From contig NZ_QLMG01000011.1 in the NCBI RefSeq assembly GCF_003259905.1, forward strand, positions 1 to 64,000: a stretch of DNA of 64,000 nucleotides. The letters run 5' to 3'. Each line of letters opens with the position of its first letter. The first letter of the stretch is position 1. The notes under the pieces were generated by a model that saw only the letters and a program-made list of their open reading frames with translations, made no database searches and was not told the origin of the DNA. Source of the DNA: Salipiger aestuarii (lineage in GTDB: Bacteria; Pseudomonadota; Alphaproteobacteria; Rhodobacterales; Rhodobacteraceae). Below, one piece after another: positions 35,897-47,591 of this stretch. Made by a program: the position numbers and the translations under genes.

Positions 35897-38362
35897 ATGG
35901 CGACACTCTTCCGATGGCTGCTGAGGCTGGCAAGCACGGCGATCGTCCTTGCCGTGATCGCGGTTGCGCTGGTCTATTACCTCGCGGCGCGCTCTCTGCC
36001 CGAGTATGACAAGACGCTTGCGGTCGATGGCATCGGCGCCGAAATCGAGATCGTGCGCGACAATTCCGCCGTGCCGCATATCTTTGCCGAGTCGGATACG
36101 GACGCGTTTTTCGGGCTGGGCTATGCCCATGCGCAGGACCGGCTGTGGCAGATGATCCTGATGCGGCGTACCGTGCAGGGGCGGCTGTCCGAGGTGTTCG
36201 GGCAGCGCACGCTTGAGACCGACATCCTGCTGCGGCGGCTTGATCTTTATACGCTCGCGACGCGCTCGGTCGCCGCGCAGGAACCGCAGGCACTGGGCGC
36301 GCTGCGGGCCTATTCCGCCGGAGTCAACGCCCGCATCGCCGAGATCAACGACCAGAGCCTGGGACGTGGCGCGCCGGAATTCTTCGTGTTCGACGCCCCG
36401 ATCGCGCCCTGGCAACCCGCTGACAGCATCGCGCTGGTCAAGCTCATGGCGCTGCAATTGTCGGGCCAGTTCCGCGATGAAATCCTGCGCGCGCGCGCCT
36501 CGTTGCAACTGCCCGATCCGGACCGCCTGGCCGACATCCTGCCCGACATCCCCGGTGACGGGACGGCCGCGTTGCCGTCATATGCCAGCCTGGTGCCGGA
36601 CGCACGGATGCCGCGCTTTGCCGCCGCGCCCGAACGGGACGATCCGCTGTCGCCAGTGCCACGGCGCGGCCTTGCGGGGGCGTCCAACGTCTGGGCGGCA
36701 GCGCCCGAGCGTTCCGCAGGCGGCGGCACCCTGCTGGCGAACGACCCGCATCTGGGCCTGACTGCGCCATCGACCTGGTATCTGGCGCGGCTTCAGTTGC
36801 AGGAGGGCGGCGTCATCGGCGGCACCATCCCCGGCATTCCCGCGGTGATGCTTGGCCGGTCCCAAAGCCTCGCCTGGGGCATAACCTCGTCGTATCTTGA
36901 CGATCAGGACCTGCACCTCGAAGAGCTGAACCCGGACGATCCGCAACAATACCGCACCCCGGACGGCTGGGCGCGCTTTACCACCCGCCGCTCCATCATC
37001 GAAATCAAGGACGAGGCCCCCGTCACCGTCACCCTGCGCTGGACCGAAAACGGCCCCGTTCTGCCCGGACGGCGGTTCGGGCTGGACCGGATCACCCCGA
37101 GCGGCCATGTGATGAGCCTGAGCTGGACCGCATTGTCGCCCCAAGACACCTCGCTCAGCGGGGCGCTGCGCCTGATGCGGGCGCAAAGCGTCAACGAGGC
37201 GTTGGGCGCCACCGGACTTTACATCGCGCCGTCCCAGATGCTGTCGGTGATCGACGCCGATCACATCGGCCTGAAACTGGTGGGCGCGATGCCCAGGCGC
37301 GACCGGGCGATGCAGGGTCAGGGGCGCCTTCCCTCGCCCGGCTGGATCGCCGCGAACCGCTGGCAGGGCATGTTTCCCGATACGGCAAATCCCGAATGGA
37401 TCGACCCCGCCGGTGGCATCGTGGGCAACACCAACAACAAGATCGTCGATCGCGCCTTTCCCGACCACGTCAGCTTTGACTGGGGCGACAGCCAGCGCGT
37501 CACCCGTTGGACGCAGCTGATGCAGGGCCGGCAGGTCCACACCCGCGACAGCTTTGTCGAAGCGCAGCTTGACACCGTATCGCCTGCCGCGCGCACGCTG
37601 TTGCCGCTGATCGGACGCGACCTGTGGTACACCGGCGAGGCCGCCCCCGAGGGTACTCCGGAACGCCAACGCCAAAGGGCGCTGGACCTGCTTGCCAACT
37701 GGAACGGCGAGATGAACGAACACATGCCCGAGCCGCTGATCTATGCCGCCTGGCTGCGGGCGCTTCAGGACCGGCTGATCCGCGACGAGATCGGCCCGCT
37801 GGCGGACGAATTCGACCGTGTCGAACCGCTGTTCATCGAACGCGTGTTTCGCGACGTCGACGGCGCCGGTGCCTGGTGCGACGTGGTGCGCTCGGTCGCG
37901 ACCGAAAGCTGTACCGACATCGCGCGGATGTCGCTGGACGACGCGCTGCTCTGGATCGTCGAACATTATGGCACCGCGCTGGAATCGCTGCGCTGGGGCG
38001 ATGCGCATCAGGCGCTGCATCGACACGCGGTACTGGGCGAGGTGCCGGTGCTGCGCTATTTCGTCAACATCAGGCAAAACACCTCGGGCGGGGATTTCAC
38101 CCTGCAACGCGGCGTCAGTTCGGCACAGGAGCCCGATCCGTTCCTGAACGTGCATGCCGCGACCTATCGCGGAGTCTATGATTTCGCCGATCCCGATTCA
38201 TCTGTGTTCATCAGCTCGACCGGGCAGTCGGGCCATTTCCTGTCGCGTCACTACGACGACCTTGGCACCCTGTGGCGGCGTGGCGAATACGTCCCGATGT
38301 CGCTCGACGAAGACCTCGCGCGCGCGGCCTCGATCGGCGTCACACGTCTGGAGGCGCGCTAA
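35897..38362 (+). CDS. Penicillin acylase-family amidase (Ntn hydrolase)
   Basis: An 821-residue proenzyme of the penicillin G acylase/AHL acylase family. An N-terminal hydrophobic segment (about residues 8-29) exports or anchors it. The A-chain region includes GLGYAHAQDRLWQM; self-cleavage is expected before the nucleophile S263 in GLAGASNVWAAAP. The B chain has LLANDPHLGL and GNTNNKIVD, both typical. The ATG at 35897 was chosen because the protein starts there with AAGGGG upstream, although the frame is open for another 288 codons. Natural substrates could be acyl-homoserine lactones or N-acyl amino acids; not known. Confidence 0.88.
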   Translation: MATLFRWLLRLASTAIVLAVIAVALVYYLAARSLPEYDKTLAVDGIGAEIEIVRDNSAVPHIFAESDTDAFFGLGYAHAQDRLWQMILMRRTVQGRLSEVFGQRTLETDILLRRLDLYTLATRSVAAQEPQALGALRAYSAGVNARIAEINDQSLGRGAPEFFVFDAPIAPWQPADSIALVKLMALQLSGQFRDEILRARASLQLPDPDRLADILPDIPGDGTAALPSYASLVPDARMPRFAAAPERDDPLSPVPRRGLAGASNVWAAAPERSAGGGTLLANDPHLGLTAPSTWYLARLQLQEGGVIGGTIPGIPAVMLGRSQSLAWGITSSYLDDQDLHLEELNPDDPQQYRTPDGWARFTTRRSIIEIKDEAPVTVTLRWTENGPVLPGRRFGLDRITPSGHVMSLSWTALSPQDTSLSGALRLMRAQSVNEALGATGLYIAPSQMLSVIDADHIGLKLVGAMPRRDRAMQGQGRLPSPGWIAANRWQGMFPDTANPEWIDPAGGIVGNTNNKIVDRAFPDHVSFDWGDSQRVTRWTQLMQGRQVHTRDSFVEAQLDTVSPAARTLLPLIGRDLWYTGEAAPEGTPERQRQRALDLLANWNGEMNEHMPEPLIYAAWLRALQDRLIRDEIGPLADEFDRVEPLFIERVFRDVDGAGAWCDVVRSVATESCTDIARMSLDDALLWIVEHYGTALESLRWGDAHQALHRHAVLGEVPVLRYFVNIRQNTSGGDFTLQRGVSSAQEPDPFLNVHAATYRGVYDFADPDSSVFISSTGQSGHFLSRHYDDLGTLWRRGEYVPMSLDEDLARAASIGVTRLEAR

Positions 38363-39325
38363 GTGTCGACGCCCGAAGACGGCCCCGGCCCCGCGGCAAC
38401 CCATATCGACATCCGGACCGCCCGCGATAGTGCCCGCCTGGCGCTTGCGCGTCACTGTCCGGCCGGGCGGTTCGGCCTTGGCAGTCTCAGGAACGCTGCT
38501 GCAGATCGCCGCGCACATGTGTTTTGCGCCGCCACGCCCGACGCACGATTGGTGGTCAAGGTTTTCGCCCCCGGCGGCGGCGACAAGGGCCGCGCCCAGT
38601 TTGCGCGACAGGATCTGGTGGCCACGGCCTTGCCCGGACGCGCGCCGGAAGTGCTTTTTTACGATGATGAGCTGCGCGTTCTGGGCATGCGCTATGTCGA
38701 TGGCCCCAGCCTTGCCGAGATCTGGCCCACGCTCACCCCGCCCGAACAACTTGCCAAACTCGAACGTGCCGGAGACTGGCTCGCCGCGTTTCACGCGCTC
38801 ACCGTCGCGCCGCACCCGTTTCGTCCGCGCGGACCGCTCGACTGGCTGATCGCGCTGGCCGAAAGCCACCGGCAGCGCCGCCGCGAGATTCCGGATTTCG
38901 CTGTGTTCGAGCAGCATGTCGCCGAGCTGCAAGGCGCTTTCCCACGGGTCCGGGGAACACCATCGCAGCGCGCGATCCTGCATCGGGACCTGCACCTGTC
39001 GAACCTGATGCAGACGCGCGACGGGCTTGTCGGACTCGACTTCGAAAACAACCGCCCGGATGAGCCGCTGCGCGATCTTGTCTGGCTGCTGGTGGACGCG
39101 ATGGCCCGCGGCGACCCAGAGCAGCCCCCGCATCCCGCGGCAAGCGCACTGGCCGCTGGCTATCGCCAGATTGCGGCGCGGGCGGATGCAATGATTTTCA
39201 TCCAGCGGCTTGTCGCGTTGGGGATCTGGGCCAACACCACCACCCGGCCATCGCAACACAACCTGGCGCGGTTCGTCGCGGCGCGCCAGGTTGCCGGGGT
39301 GAAAGAGCCGCTATTCCAGGTCTGA
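38363..39325 (+). CDS. APH-type phosphotransferase
   Basis: A 320-residue kinase-like protein of the aminoglycoside phosphotransferase/choline kinase fold. The catalytic loop AILHRDLHLSNLM (Brenner motif HxDxxxxN, about residue 212) and the metal-binding GLVGLDFENNRPDEPLRDLVW (the DFE variant of DFG/DxD) are clear; the ATP-binding lysine is probably in RLVVKVF. It starts with GTG directly after the acylase stop with no gap, and GGAGG lies inside the end of that gene, so the two are translationally coupled. The phosphorylated substrate is unknown; antibiotic resistance should not be assumed. Confidence 0.8.
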   Translation: MSTPEDGPGPAATHIDIRTARDSARLALARHCPAGRFGLGSLRNAAADRRAHVFCAATPDARLVVKVFAPGGGDKGRAQFARQDLVATALPGRAPEVLFYDDELRVLGMRYVDGPSLAEIWPTLTPPEQLAKLERAGDWLAAFHALTVAPHPFRPRGPLDWLIALAESHRQRRREIPDFAVFEQHVAELQGAFPRVRGTPSQRAILHRDLHLSNLMQTRDGLVGLDFENNRPDEPLRDLVWLLVDAMARGDPEQPPHPAASALAAGYRQIAARADAMIFIQRLVALGIWANTTTRPSQHNLARFVAARQVAGVKEPLFQV

Positions 39326-39364
39326 GCACGCCGCACCCGCACGGCGGCGCGCCACCGCCATGCG

Positions 39365-40447
39365 TCAGTCTTCGGTCAGAGCGCCGTCTTCGTCACGGCC
39401 CTCGGGGTCGGGCATATGGAAATCCAGGCCATGAGCAGCGCGGATCTTGTCCTCGATCTCCAGCGAGATGCGGGTATTTTCGCGCAGGTAATTCTTTGCG
39501 TTCTCACGCCCCTGGCCGATCCGCTCGTCGCCATACGAATACCACGCACCAGACTTGTCAACGACGCCCGCCTTGACGCCAAGATCAAGAAGTTCGCCCA
39601 TCTTCGAGATACCTTCGCCATACATGATGTCGAATTCCACCTGTTTGAAGGGCGGCGCGACCTTGTTCTTGACAACCTTGACCCGCGTCTGGTTGCCCAC
39701 CACCTCGTCGCGGTCCTTGATCGAACCGATGCGTCGAATATCAAGACGAACAGAGCTGTAAAATTTCAGAGCATTGCCGCCGGTTGTGGTTTCCGGAGAT
39801 CCGAACATCACGCCGATCTTCATCCTGATCTGGTTGATGAAAACCACCATGCAGTTGGAACGGCTGATTGACCCGGTAAGTTTGCGCATGGCCTGGCTCA
39901 TCAGCCTCGCATGCACGCCCACACTGGAATCGCCCATATCGCCTTCGAGTTCGCTCTTGGGCGTCAGCGCGGCGACCGAATCCACGACAACCAGGCTCAC
40001 GGCGCCAGAGCGCACAAGCGTGTCGGTAATTTCAAGCGCCTGCTCGCCGGTATCAGGCTGGGAGATCAGCAGTTCGTCAAGATTGACCCCAAGCTTTCTG
40101 GCGTATTGCGGATCCAGGGCATGCTCGGCATCCACGAAGGCGCATACGCCGCCCTTCTTCTGTTCCTCGGCCACGACATGTAGTGTCAGGGTTGTCTTGC
40201 CCGAGCTTTCAGGGCCATAGATCTCGATGATCCGCCCCTTCGGAAGGCCCCCAATGCCAAGAGCGATATCCAGCCCGAGCGATCCGGTCGAGGTCGATTC
40301 GATGTCCTTGATTGCGTTTTCGCCACCAAGTTTCATGATCGAGCCTTTACCGAACTGGCGTTCGATCTGCGCGAGCGCCGAATCCAGCGCCTTTTGTCGG
40401 TCTGCGTTGCGCTTGCTGTCCATGTTGAGAAGATCTGCCGTTGCCAT
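39365..40447 (-). CDS. recA: Recombinase RecA
   Basis: A 360-residue strand-exchange ATPase for homologous recombination and LexA cleavage in the SOS response. Walker A is GPESSGKTT (residues 78-86), Walker B lies in [10 protein letters not shown], and the DNA-binding loops [13 protein letters not shown] and [23 protein letters not shown] are typical. The C-terminal tail is acidic ([13 protein letters not shown]), as in other RecAs. A GTTC-N7-GTTC LexA box lies 52-66 bp upstream of the ATG, so LexA represses it until DNA damage. It is convergent with the phosphotransferase gene (39 bp gap). Confidence 0.98.
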   Translation of the reverse strand: MATADLLNMDSKRNADRQKALDSALAQIERQFGKGSIMKLGGENAIKDIESTSTGSLGLDIALGIGGLPKGRIIEIYGPESSGKTTLTLHVVAEEQKKGGVCAFVDAEHALDPQYARKLGVNLDELLISQPDTGEQALEITDTLVRSGAVSLVVVDSVAALTPKSELEGDMGDSSVGVHARLMSQAMRKLTGSISRSNCMVVFINQIRMKIGVMFGSPETTTGGNALKFYSSVRLDIRRIGSIKDRDEVVGNQTRVKVVKNKVAPPFKQVEFDIMYGEGISKMGELLDLGVKAGVVDKSGAWYSYGDERIGQGRENAKNYLRENTRISLEIEDKIRAAHGLDFHMPDPEGRDEDGALTED

Positions 40448-40498
40448 GTTTCTCGATCCTTATTCCACACCCGGCCTGGGGCGGCAATCGCTGGTTTT

Positions 40499-40513
40499 GT
40501 TCGCCACTTGTTC
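40499..40513. promoter_or_regulatory. LexA (SOS) box before recA
   Basis: GTTC-GCCACTT-GTTC matches exactly the direct-repeat LexA site of Rhodobacterales and other alphaproteobacteria. It lies 52 bp upstream of the recA ATG and 114 bp upstream of the divergent sulfotransferase start, so it could affect both. Confidence 0.9.
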
Positions 40514-40626
40514 TGAACAAGATGAGATCAAACAGGGAACATTTCAAGTTAAATTTTCATGGACCAGCATGTGATCGTGAGGTTAAGAAGTTCTTTACAT
40601 CGAAAAGAATACCAAGGAGTGCGCGC

Positions 40627-41220
40627 GTGCTGGTTTTCTGGAAACCCAGGTTGGTGCTGCTGGCGGTCCCGAAAACCGGCAGTTCAGCCTATGAACGGGC
40701 ATTGGCGCCACATGCCTCCATGGCCGTTCTCGATCCTCCGGAACTGAAACACGCCCCCGTCTACCGCTACAACCGGTTCTTCAGGCCGATGTTCGACAAG
40801 ATGGACGCCCCGGACATGGAGATCATGGCGGTTTTGCGCGAACCGATTTCGTGGCTTGGGTCCTGGTACAGATACCGCCAGAGAGCGTTTCTCGATTCAA
40901 AGCCGGTATCGACCAAAAATCTGAGTTTCGACAGCTTCGTGGATGCCTACGCCAGTGGCGACCGCCCGGCGTACGCGAATGTCGGCAGCCAGGCGAAATT
41001 TATCGAGCCTCGGCCAAACGGCACGGCGGTCACCTTGTTGTTCAAGTACGAAAACCAGGCTGCGATTAAGGCATTTCTTGAAACGCGCCTGGGGGTGACG
41101 CTTGATTTGCCGCGCATGAACGTGTCTCCGGATGCCAAGCTTCAGCTGACCGAACGCACCGAAGCAAAGCTGCGCCGGAATTGCGCGGCCGATTTTGAAG
41201 CCTGGGCGCGCGCCGGATGA
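40627..41220 (+). CDS. Sulfotransferase-family protein
   Basis: A 197-residue protein with the PAPS-binding loop of sulfotransferases near its start: LVLLAVPKTGSSAYERAL (residues about 9-26). AVLREPISWLGSWYRYR (about 78-94) matches the 3'-phosphate-binding motif of the same family. It is shorter than most (usual 230-300 residues). The GTG at 40627 was chosen for its AAGGAG site 7 bases away; the frame is open further upstream but crosses the recA promoter. The acceptor, perhaps a glycan or lipid, is unknown. It is divergent from recA and faces the LexA box. Confidence 0.75.
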   Translation: MLVFWKPRLVLLAVPKTGSSAYERALAPHASMAVLDPPELKHAPVYRYNRFFRPMFDKMDAPDMEIMAVLREPISWLGSWYRYRQRAFLDSKPVSTKNLSFDSFVDAYASGDRPAYANVGSQAKFIEPRPNGTAVTLLFKYENQAAIKAFLETRLGVTLDLPRMNVSPDAKLQLTERTEAKLRRNCAADFEAWARAG

Positions 41221-41230
41221 CCGTTTCGGG

Positions 41231-43531
41231 TCAGTTGAGCTGCATGTGCACCGTTTCCGTCAACTGATTCAGCGAAAATGGTTTTGGCAGGAAAATTGAA
41301 TTGGGGATTTCATTGTCTCCTTCGGCGAATACGTCTTCGGCATAGCCCGAAACAAAGACCACCCGTGTTCCTGGCCGCTGTTCCAGCGCCTTTCGTACCC
41401 AGGTGGGGCCGTCAAGGCCTGGCATGACCACATCCGTGACAAAAAGATCCACCTTCATCGAGACATCGTCGAGAAATTCGAGGGCCTCTTCGGCACTGCA
41501 GGCCTCGTGGACCGTATAGCCGCGCAATCGTAACGCCCTGGCCGCAAACGCCCTGACAGGGGCTTCGTCCTCGACGAGCAGCACCACGCCGCTGCCGGTG
41601 GCGGGCATCTTGCGTTTTTCGACGATTTTCTCGGGGAGCTGGGTTGAAACCGGCACGTCGAACGTCGGGAAAAGAAGCGTGAAACTGCTGCCTTCACCGA
41701 CCACGCTGTCGACAAAGATGAAACCACCGGTCTGCTTCACGATGCCATAGACGGTCGACAGCCCCAGACCGGTCCCCTCGCCCGTACGTTTGGTTGTGTA
41801 GAAGGGTTCAAACACCTTCTGAAGCTTGTCCTGCGGAATCCCCATCCCCTGGTCAGTTACCTTGACGGCGGCATATTGCCCCGGTTCCACGACCGCGCGA
41901 TTCCGGTGAAGCGGTTCCATGAGCGTCTGGCTAGCGGTTTCGATATGAATCTCGCCACCATCCGGCATGGCGTCGCGGGCATTGACGACAAGGTTCATCA
42001 TCACCTGTTCCAGCTGGCGCCGATCCCCACGGATCGACGGCAGGACAGGGTCGTGGTTGAGCGTCAGCTGCACCTTTTCGCCCACCAGCCTGTTGAGAAG
42101 ATGCGTCAGGTCCGAAAGCGTGTCACGCAGATCAAGCACCTCTGGGCGAAGCGTCTGTTTGCGCGAGAAAGCCAGAAGTTGCCCCACCAGAGCAGCGGCG
42201 CGGTTGGCGTTCTGGTTGATCTGGACCAGATCGCAGTAATCCGGATCGCCCTGGTCGTGACGCAGCAAGAGCAGATCGCAGTGGCCGGAAATCGCCGTCA
42301 GCAGGTTGTTGAAATCATGGGCAACGCCGCCGGCAAGCTGACCGATGGCCTGCATCTTCTGGCTTTGTACGAACTGTGCCTCAAGCGTCTTGAGTTCGGT
42401 CGCGTCGTTCAGTACGGCGACCAGTTCGGGCATCCCGTCGATGCGCACACGGGTCAGCGTGACCTGAACGAAAATTTCGCGATCGGACCGGGTCAGGCGA
42501 AGAAATTCGGACCTGTGAAGCCCGCGCCCGGCGACGGCTTCGGAAATCCAGCCCCGGATCGACCGCCCAAGCCCCTCCATGAATTCCGACATGTTCCGCC
42601 CGTCGGCACGTTCGGTGTCAAGCAGCTTGCAGGCGCCGGGATTGGCCCGCAAGATGGTGCCATCCGGACCGATGCGCAGCAGCGGCACAGGCAGATTGTC
42701 GAACCCGTCCGCCGCGCTGCCTTCAACCACCACCGGGTCGATCTGGTCCAGAATGACCTCCTGGCGCCCGATGCCGGTATCGACGCAACGCACGCTGTAG
42801 CCCTTGGGGCCCTCGGGTGTGACAAAATGGTGAATACCGCCGTTCTGCAGCGGCGGATCCTCAAGCACGTCGTCCAGACGTTTGATTCGTCGTCCAAGCA
42901 CCGCGCGGGCGCGACCGTTCATGTAAAGCACGGCCCCGCTGCGCCCGAGCGTCAGAATTGGCGGTTCGTGTTCGCCATCATGCGAATCCTCGAATGCCTT
43001 GTCCGTTTCAAACCGCCAGAACCAGTGCCCGCGATCCAGCCGCCGCAACGAAAGCGAGACCCGAGGATCGTTCGCTATCGCCCCTTCGCGCGCAAAACCC
43101 GAGCTTTCCGATCGAATGCTGAGGCGGTGCACCAGCGCATCGGCATCGGCGATCCGGGTTGCCAGAAGTTCGGGCAGGGAATCGTCGACAGAGGCGCGCA
43201 GCACGTCGACCGCCGCCGTGTTTGCATAGATCACCCGGAACGAGGCATCGGTCGCAAGCGTCGGAACCGGTTCATCCGCAGCGAACCGCTTGAGCGTGGC
43301 AAAGGCATCGAGACTGCGCCGCCGCTGGACAAGATATCCTGCGGCGGAAAGCACCGCCATGGTTCCAAAGGCGAAAGCAGCAGCCACACAGGCGACCCGT
43401 AAGGCGGCGTCGGTCATCACGATGGCAAGCCCGCCCGAAAACAGCGCGAGCGCCAGCAGCATGGCGGCGCTGCGCAGCACATCGGGTGTCCATTGGGAAC
43501 GACGCCGCATTGTGGTTGCGATTTCCGACAC
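41231..43531 (-). CDS. cckA: Hybrid sensor histidine kinase CckA
   Basis: A 766-residue membrane kinase that controls the CtrA cell-cycle and motility regulator through the phosphotransferase ChpT. Two membrane helices lie at about residues 19-67, then PAS-like domains (about 85-380), the phosphoacceptor H405 in GGVAHDFNNLLTAISGH, the ATPase domain (NLVVNARDAM, GTGLGLSTVYGIV) and a receiver domain with D700 in FVTDVVMPGLDGP. The GTG at 43531 has GGAAGGAAGG ahead; ATGs at 43567 and 43588 are alternatives. In Rhodobacterales this pathway governs motility, gene-transfer agents and quorum responses. Confidence 0.9.
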   Translation of the reverse strand: MSEIATTMRRRSQWTPDVLRSAAMLLALALFSGGLAIVMTDAALRVACVAAAFAFGTMAVLSAAGYLVQRRRSLDAFATLKRFAADEPVPTLATDASFRVIYANTAAVDVLRASVDDSLPELLATRIADADALVHRLSIRSESSGFAREGAIANDPRVSLSLRRLDRGHWFWRFETDKAFEDSHDGEHEPPILTLGRSGAVLYMNGRARAVLGRRIKRLDDVLEDPPLQNGGIHHFVTPEGPKGYSVRCVDTGIGRQEVILDQIDPVVVEGSAADGFDNLPVPLLRIGPDGTILRANPGACKLLDTERADGRNMSEFMEGLGRSIRGWISEAVAGRGLHRSEFLRLTRSDREIFVQVTLTRVRIDGMPELVAVLNDATELKTLEAQFVQSQKMQAIGQLAGGVAHDFNNLLTAISGHCDLLLLRHDQGDPDYCDLVQINQNANRAAALVGQLLAFSRKQTLRPEVLDLRDTLSDLTHLLNRLVGEKVQLTLNHDPVLPSIRGDRRQLEQVMMNLVVNARDAMPDGGEIHIETASQTLMEPLHRNRAVVEPGQYAAVKVTDQGMGIPQDKLQKVFEPFYTTKRTGEGTGLGLSTVYGIVKQTGGFIFVDSVVGEGSSFTLLFPTFDVPVSTQLPEKIVEKRKMPATGSGVVLLVEDEAPVRAFAARALRLRGYTVHEACSAEEALEFLDDVSMKVDLFVTDVVMPGLDGPTWVRKALEQRPGTRVVFVSGYAEDVFAEGDNEIPNSIFLPKPFSLNQLTETVHMQLN

Positions 43532-43692
43532 CTTGCCGCCTTCCTTCCGATCACTTGCGCGAGTCATCGCACAGGAAACATTAACCAATAGTAAACCGGC
43601 GAAAGATAGCCCCTCGCAAACCCCGCGCGGGGCAGAATCCTGCCAAACCGCCCAGAATTAACGGAAAATCGAGCTATTTTAAGCGCATGCCG

Positions 43693-44847
43693 CTAGCCCG
43701 GCGCCCGAAGGCAGGCAAGGAAAAAACCGTCCCCGCCGTCGGATGGCAAGAACTGGCGGGACAGTTCAAGCGTCCAGCCCGGCATCTCGGCCAGGGCTGC
43801 TTTGATGCGCGCCGTATTCTCGGGCATAAGTACGGAACAGGTCGCATAGGCCAGGGTGCCGCCGGCCCCGACAAGCGGGGCGGCCTGGCGCAGAATGTCC
43901 GACTGCGTCTGCAAAAGCGCATCCAACCCATTGGCGGACAAGCGCCATTTTCCTTCGGGCGCCCGCCGCCACGATCCCGCGCCAGAACAGGGTACATCGC
44001 ACAGCACAAGATCATAGCGCCCCTCTGGCGCCGCCACTGTGCGGATTTGGGCACCGGCGCGCGCCGTGCGGGACGGCAGGTCCTTCATGCGGGCCGGGTC
44101 GGCGTCATGCGCTTGGATTTCGGTGCCGGTCCGTGCCGCCATCGCCAGCGCCTTGCCTCCGCCGCCCGCGCAATAATCAAGCACACGAAGCCCCGGCGCA
44201 AGCGGCAGCGCATCGACAACCGCCTGGCTCGCCGCGTCTTGCAGTTCGACGAAACCATCGGTGTAAGCCGATGAACGCGACACCGCCCGCGCCCCGCGCG
44301 TAACCTCAAGAGCGCCTGACGCCAGCGGATGCGGCTGACTTTCGATGCCATCCGACGCCAGCAGCGCCTGCGCGTCGGACCGCGCGATCCGCGCAAGGTT
44401 GACCCGCAGGAAAACCGGCGCACGCTGGCGCAACGCAAGCGCGGTCCCGACCGCCGCGTCGCCAAGGCTTTGCGTCCAGATCGGCAGCAGCCAGTCGGGC
44501 AGGTCCAGCGCCTCGCCCCCGCTCGCCGGACGCCCCGCCCCCAACTCATCCGCCGACAGCGGTTCGGGCGCATGGCCGACCCCGGTGAACAGCGTTTGCG
44601 GATCCATGCCGTCCTGACGCAGCAGGCCCAGCATTCGCGCCCTGCCCGTTTGCCCGCCCCCGACCGCCGCCGTGGAGCGCCAGCGGCGCAGCACGTCAAA
44701 GACGTGGTCGCGCACCGCCGCGCGGTCCTTTGATCCGGCATAGCGCGCGCCGCGCGACCAGCCAAGCAGCGCCTTTTCGGCCGCTGTCCCCTGCGCAATG
44801 CGGTCCAGCACTTCCGCCGCCGCCTGAATCCGTGCCGCCGGCGTCAT
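43693..44847 (-). CDS. RsmB/NOP-family RNA cytosine-C5 methyltransferase
   Basis: A 384-residue SAM-dependent enzyme that likely methylates a cytosine in 16S rRNA. SAM binds at VLDYCAGGGGKALAMAA (about residue 220); the two cysteines of the mechanism are in LCDVPCSGAGSWRRAPEGKW and LAYATCSVLMPEN. A helical N-terminal NusB-like part covers about residues 1-75. The start MTPAARIQAAAEVLDRI matches relatives. It lies 7 bp downstream of the guaB stop on the same strand, so the two are probably one transcript. Confidence 0.88.
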   Translation of the reverse strand: MTPAARIQAAAEVLDRIAQGTAAEKALLGWSRGARYAGSKDRAAVRDHVFDVLRRWRSTAAVGGGQTGRARMLGLLRQDGMDPQTLFTGVGHAPEPLSADELGAGRPASGGEALDLPDWLLPIWTQSLGDAAVGTALALRQRAPVFLRVNLARIARSDAQALLASDGIESQPHPLASGALEVTRGARAVSRSSAYTDGFVELQDAASQAVVDALPLAPGLRVLDYCAGGGGKALAMAARTGTEIQAHDADPARMKDLPSRTARAGAQIRTVAAPEGRYDLVLCDVPCSGAGSWRRAPEGKWRLSANGLDALLQTQSDILRQAAPLVGAGGTLAYATCSVLMPENTARIKAALAEMPGWTLELSRQFLPSDGGDGFFLACLRAPG

Positions 44848-44854
44848 CCTCCGG

Positions 44855-47458
<2,604 letters not shown>

Positions 47459-47591
47459 GGTCACAACCGAAACGTGTGCGCAACGCCCGCGCGGCAAAAT
47501 CGGGCGGCCCCGCGCAAATCGCTTGCGGCGCCCGCGACGCTCGTGACAGCCTGCCCCAGAGCAGTCCCCGACAGCAGAGAGCCAAAGGCCC

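Noticed and set aside
38363-39325. Aminoglycoside resistance kinase
   Set aside because: The fold is APH-like, but this family is broad and the operon context (acylase) does not suggest resistance.
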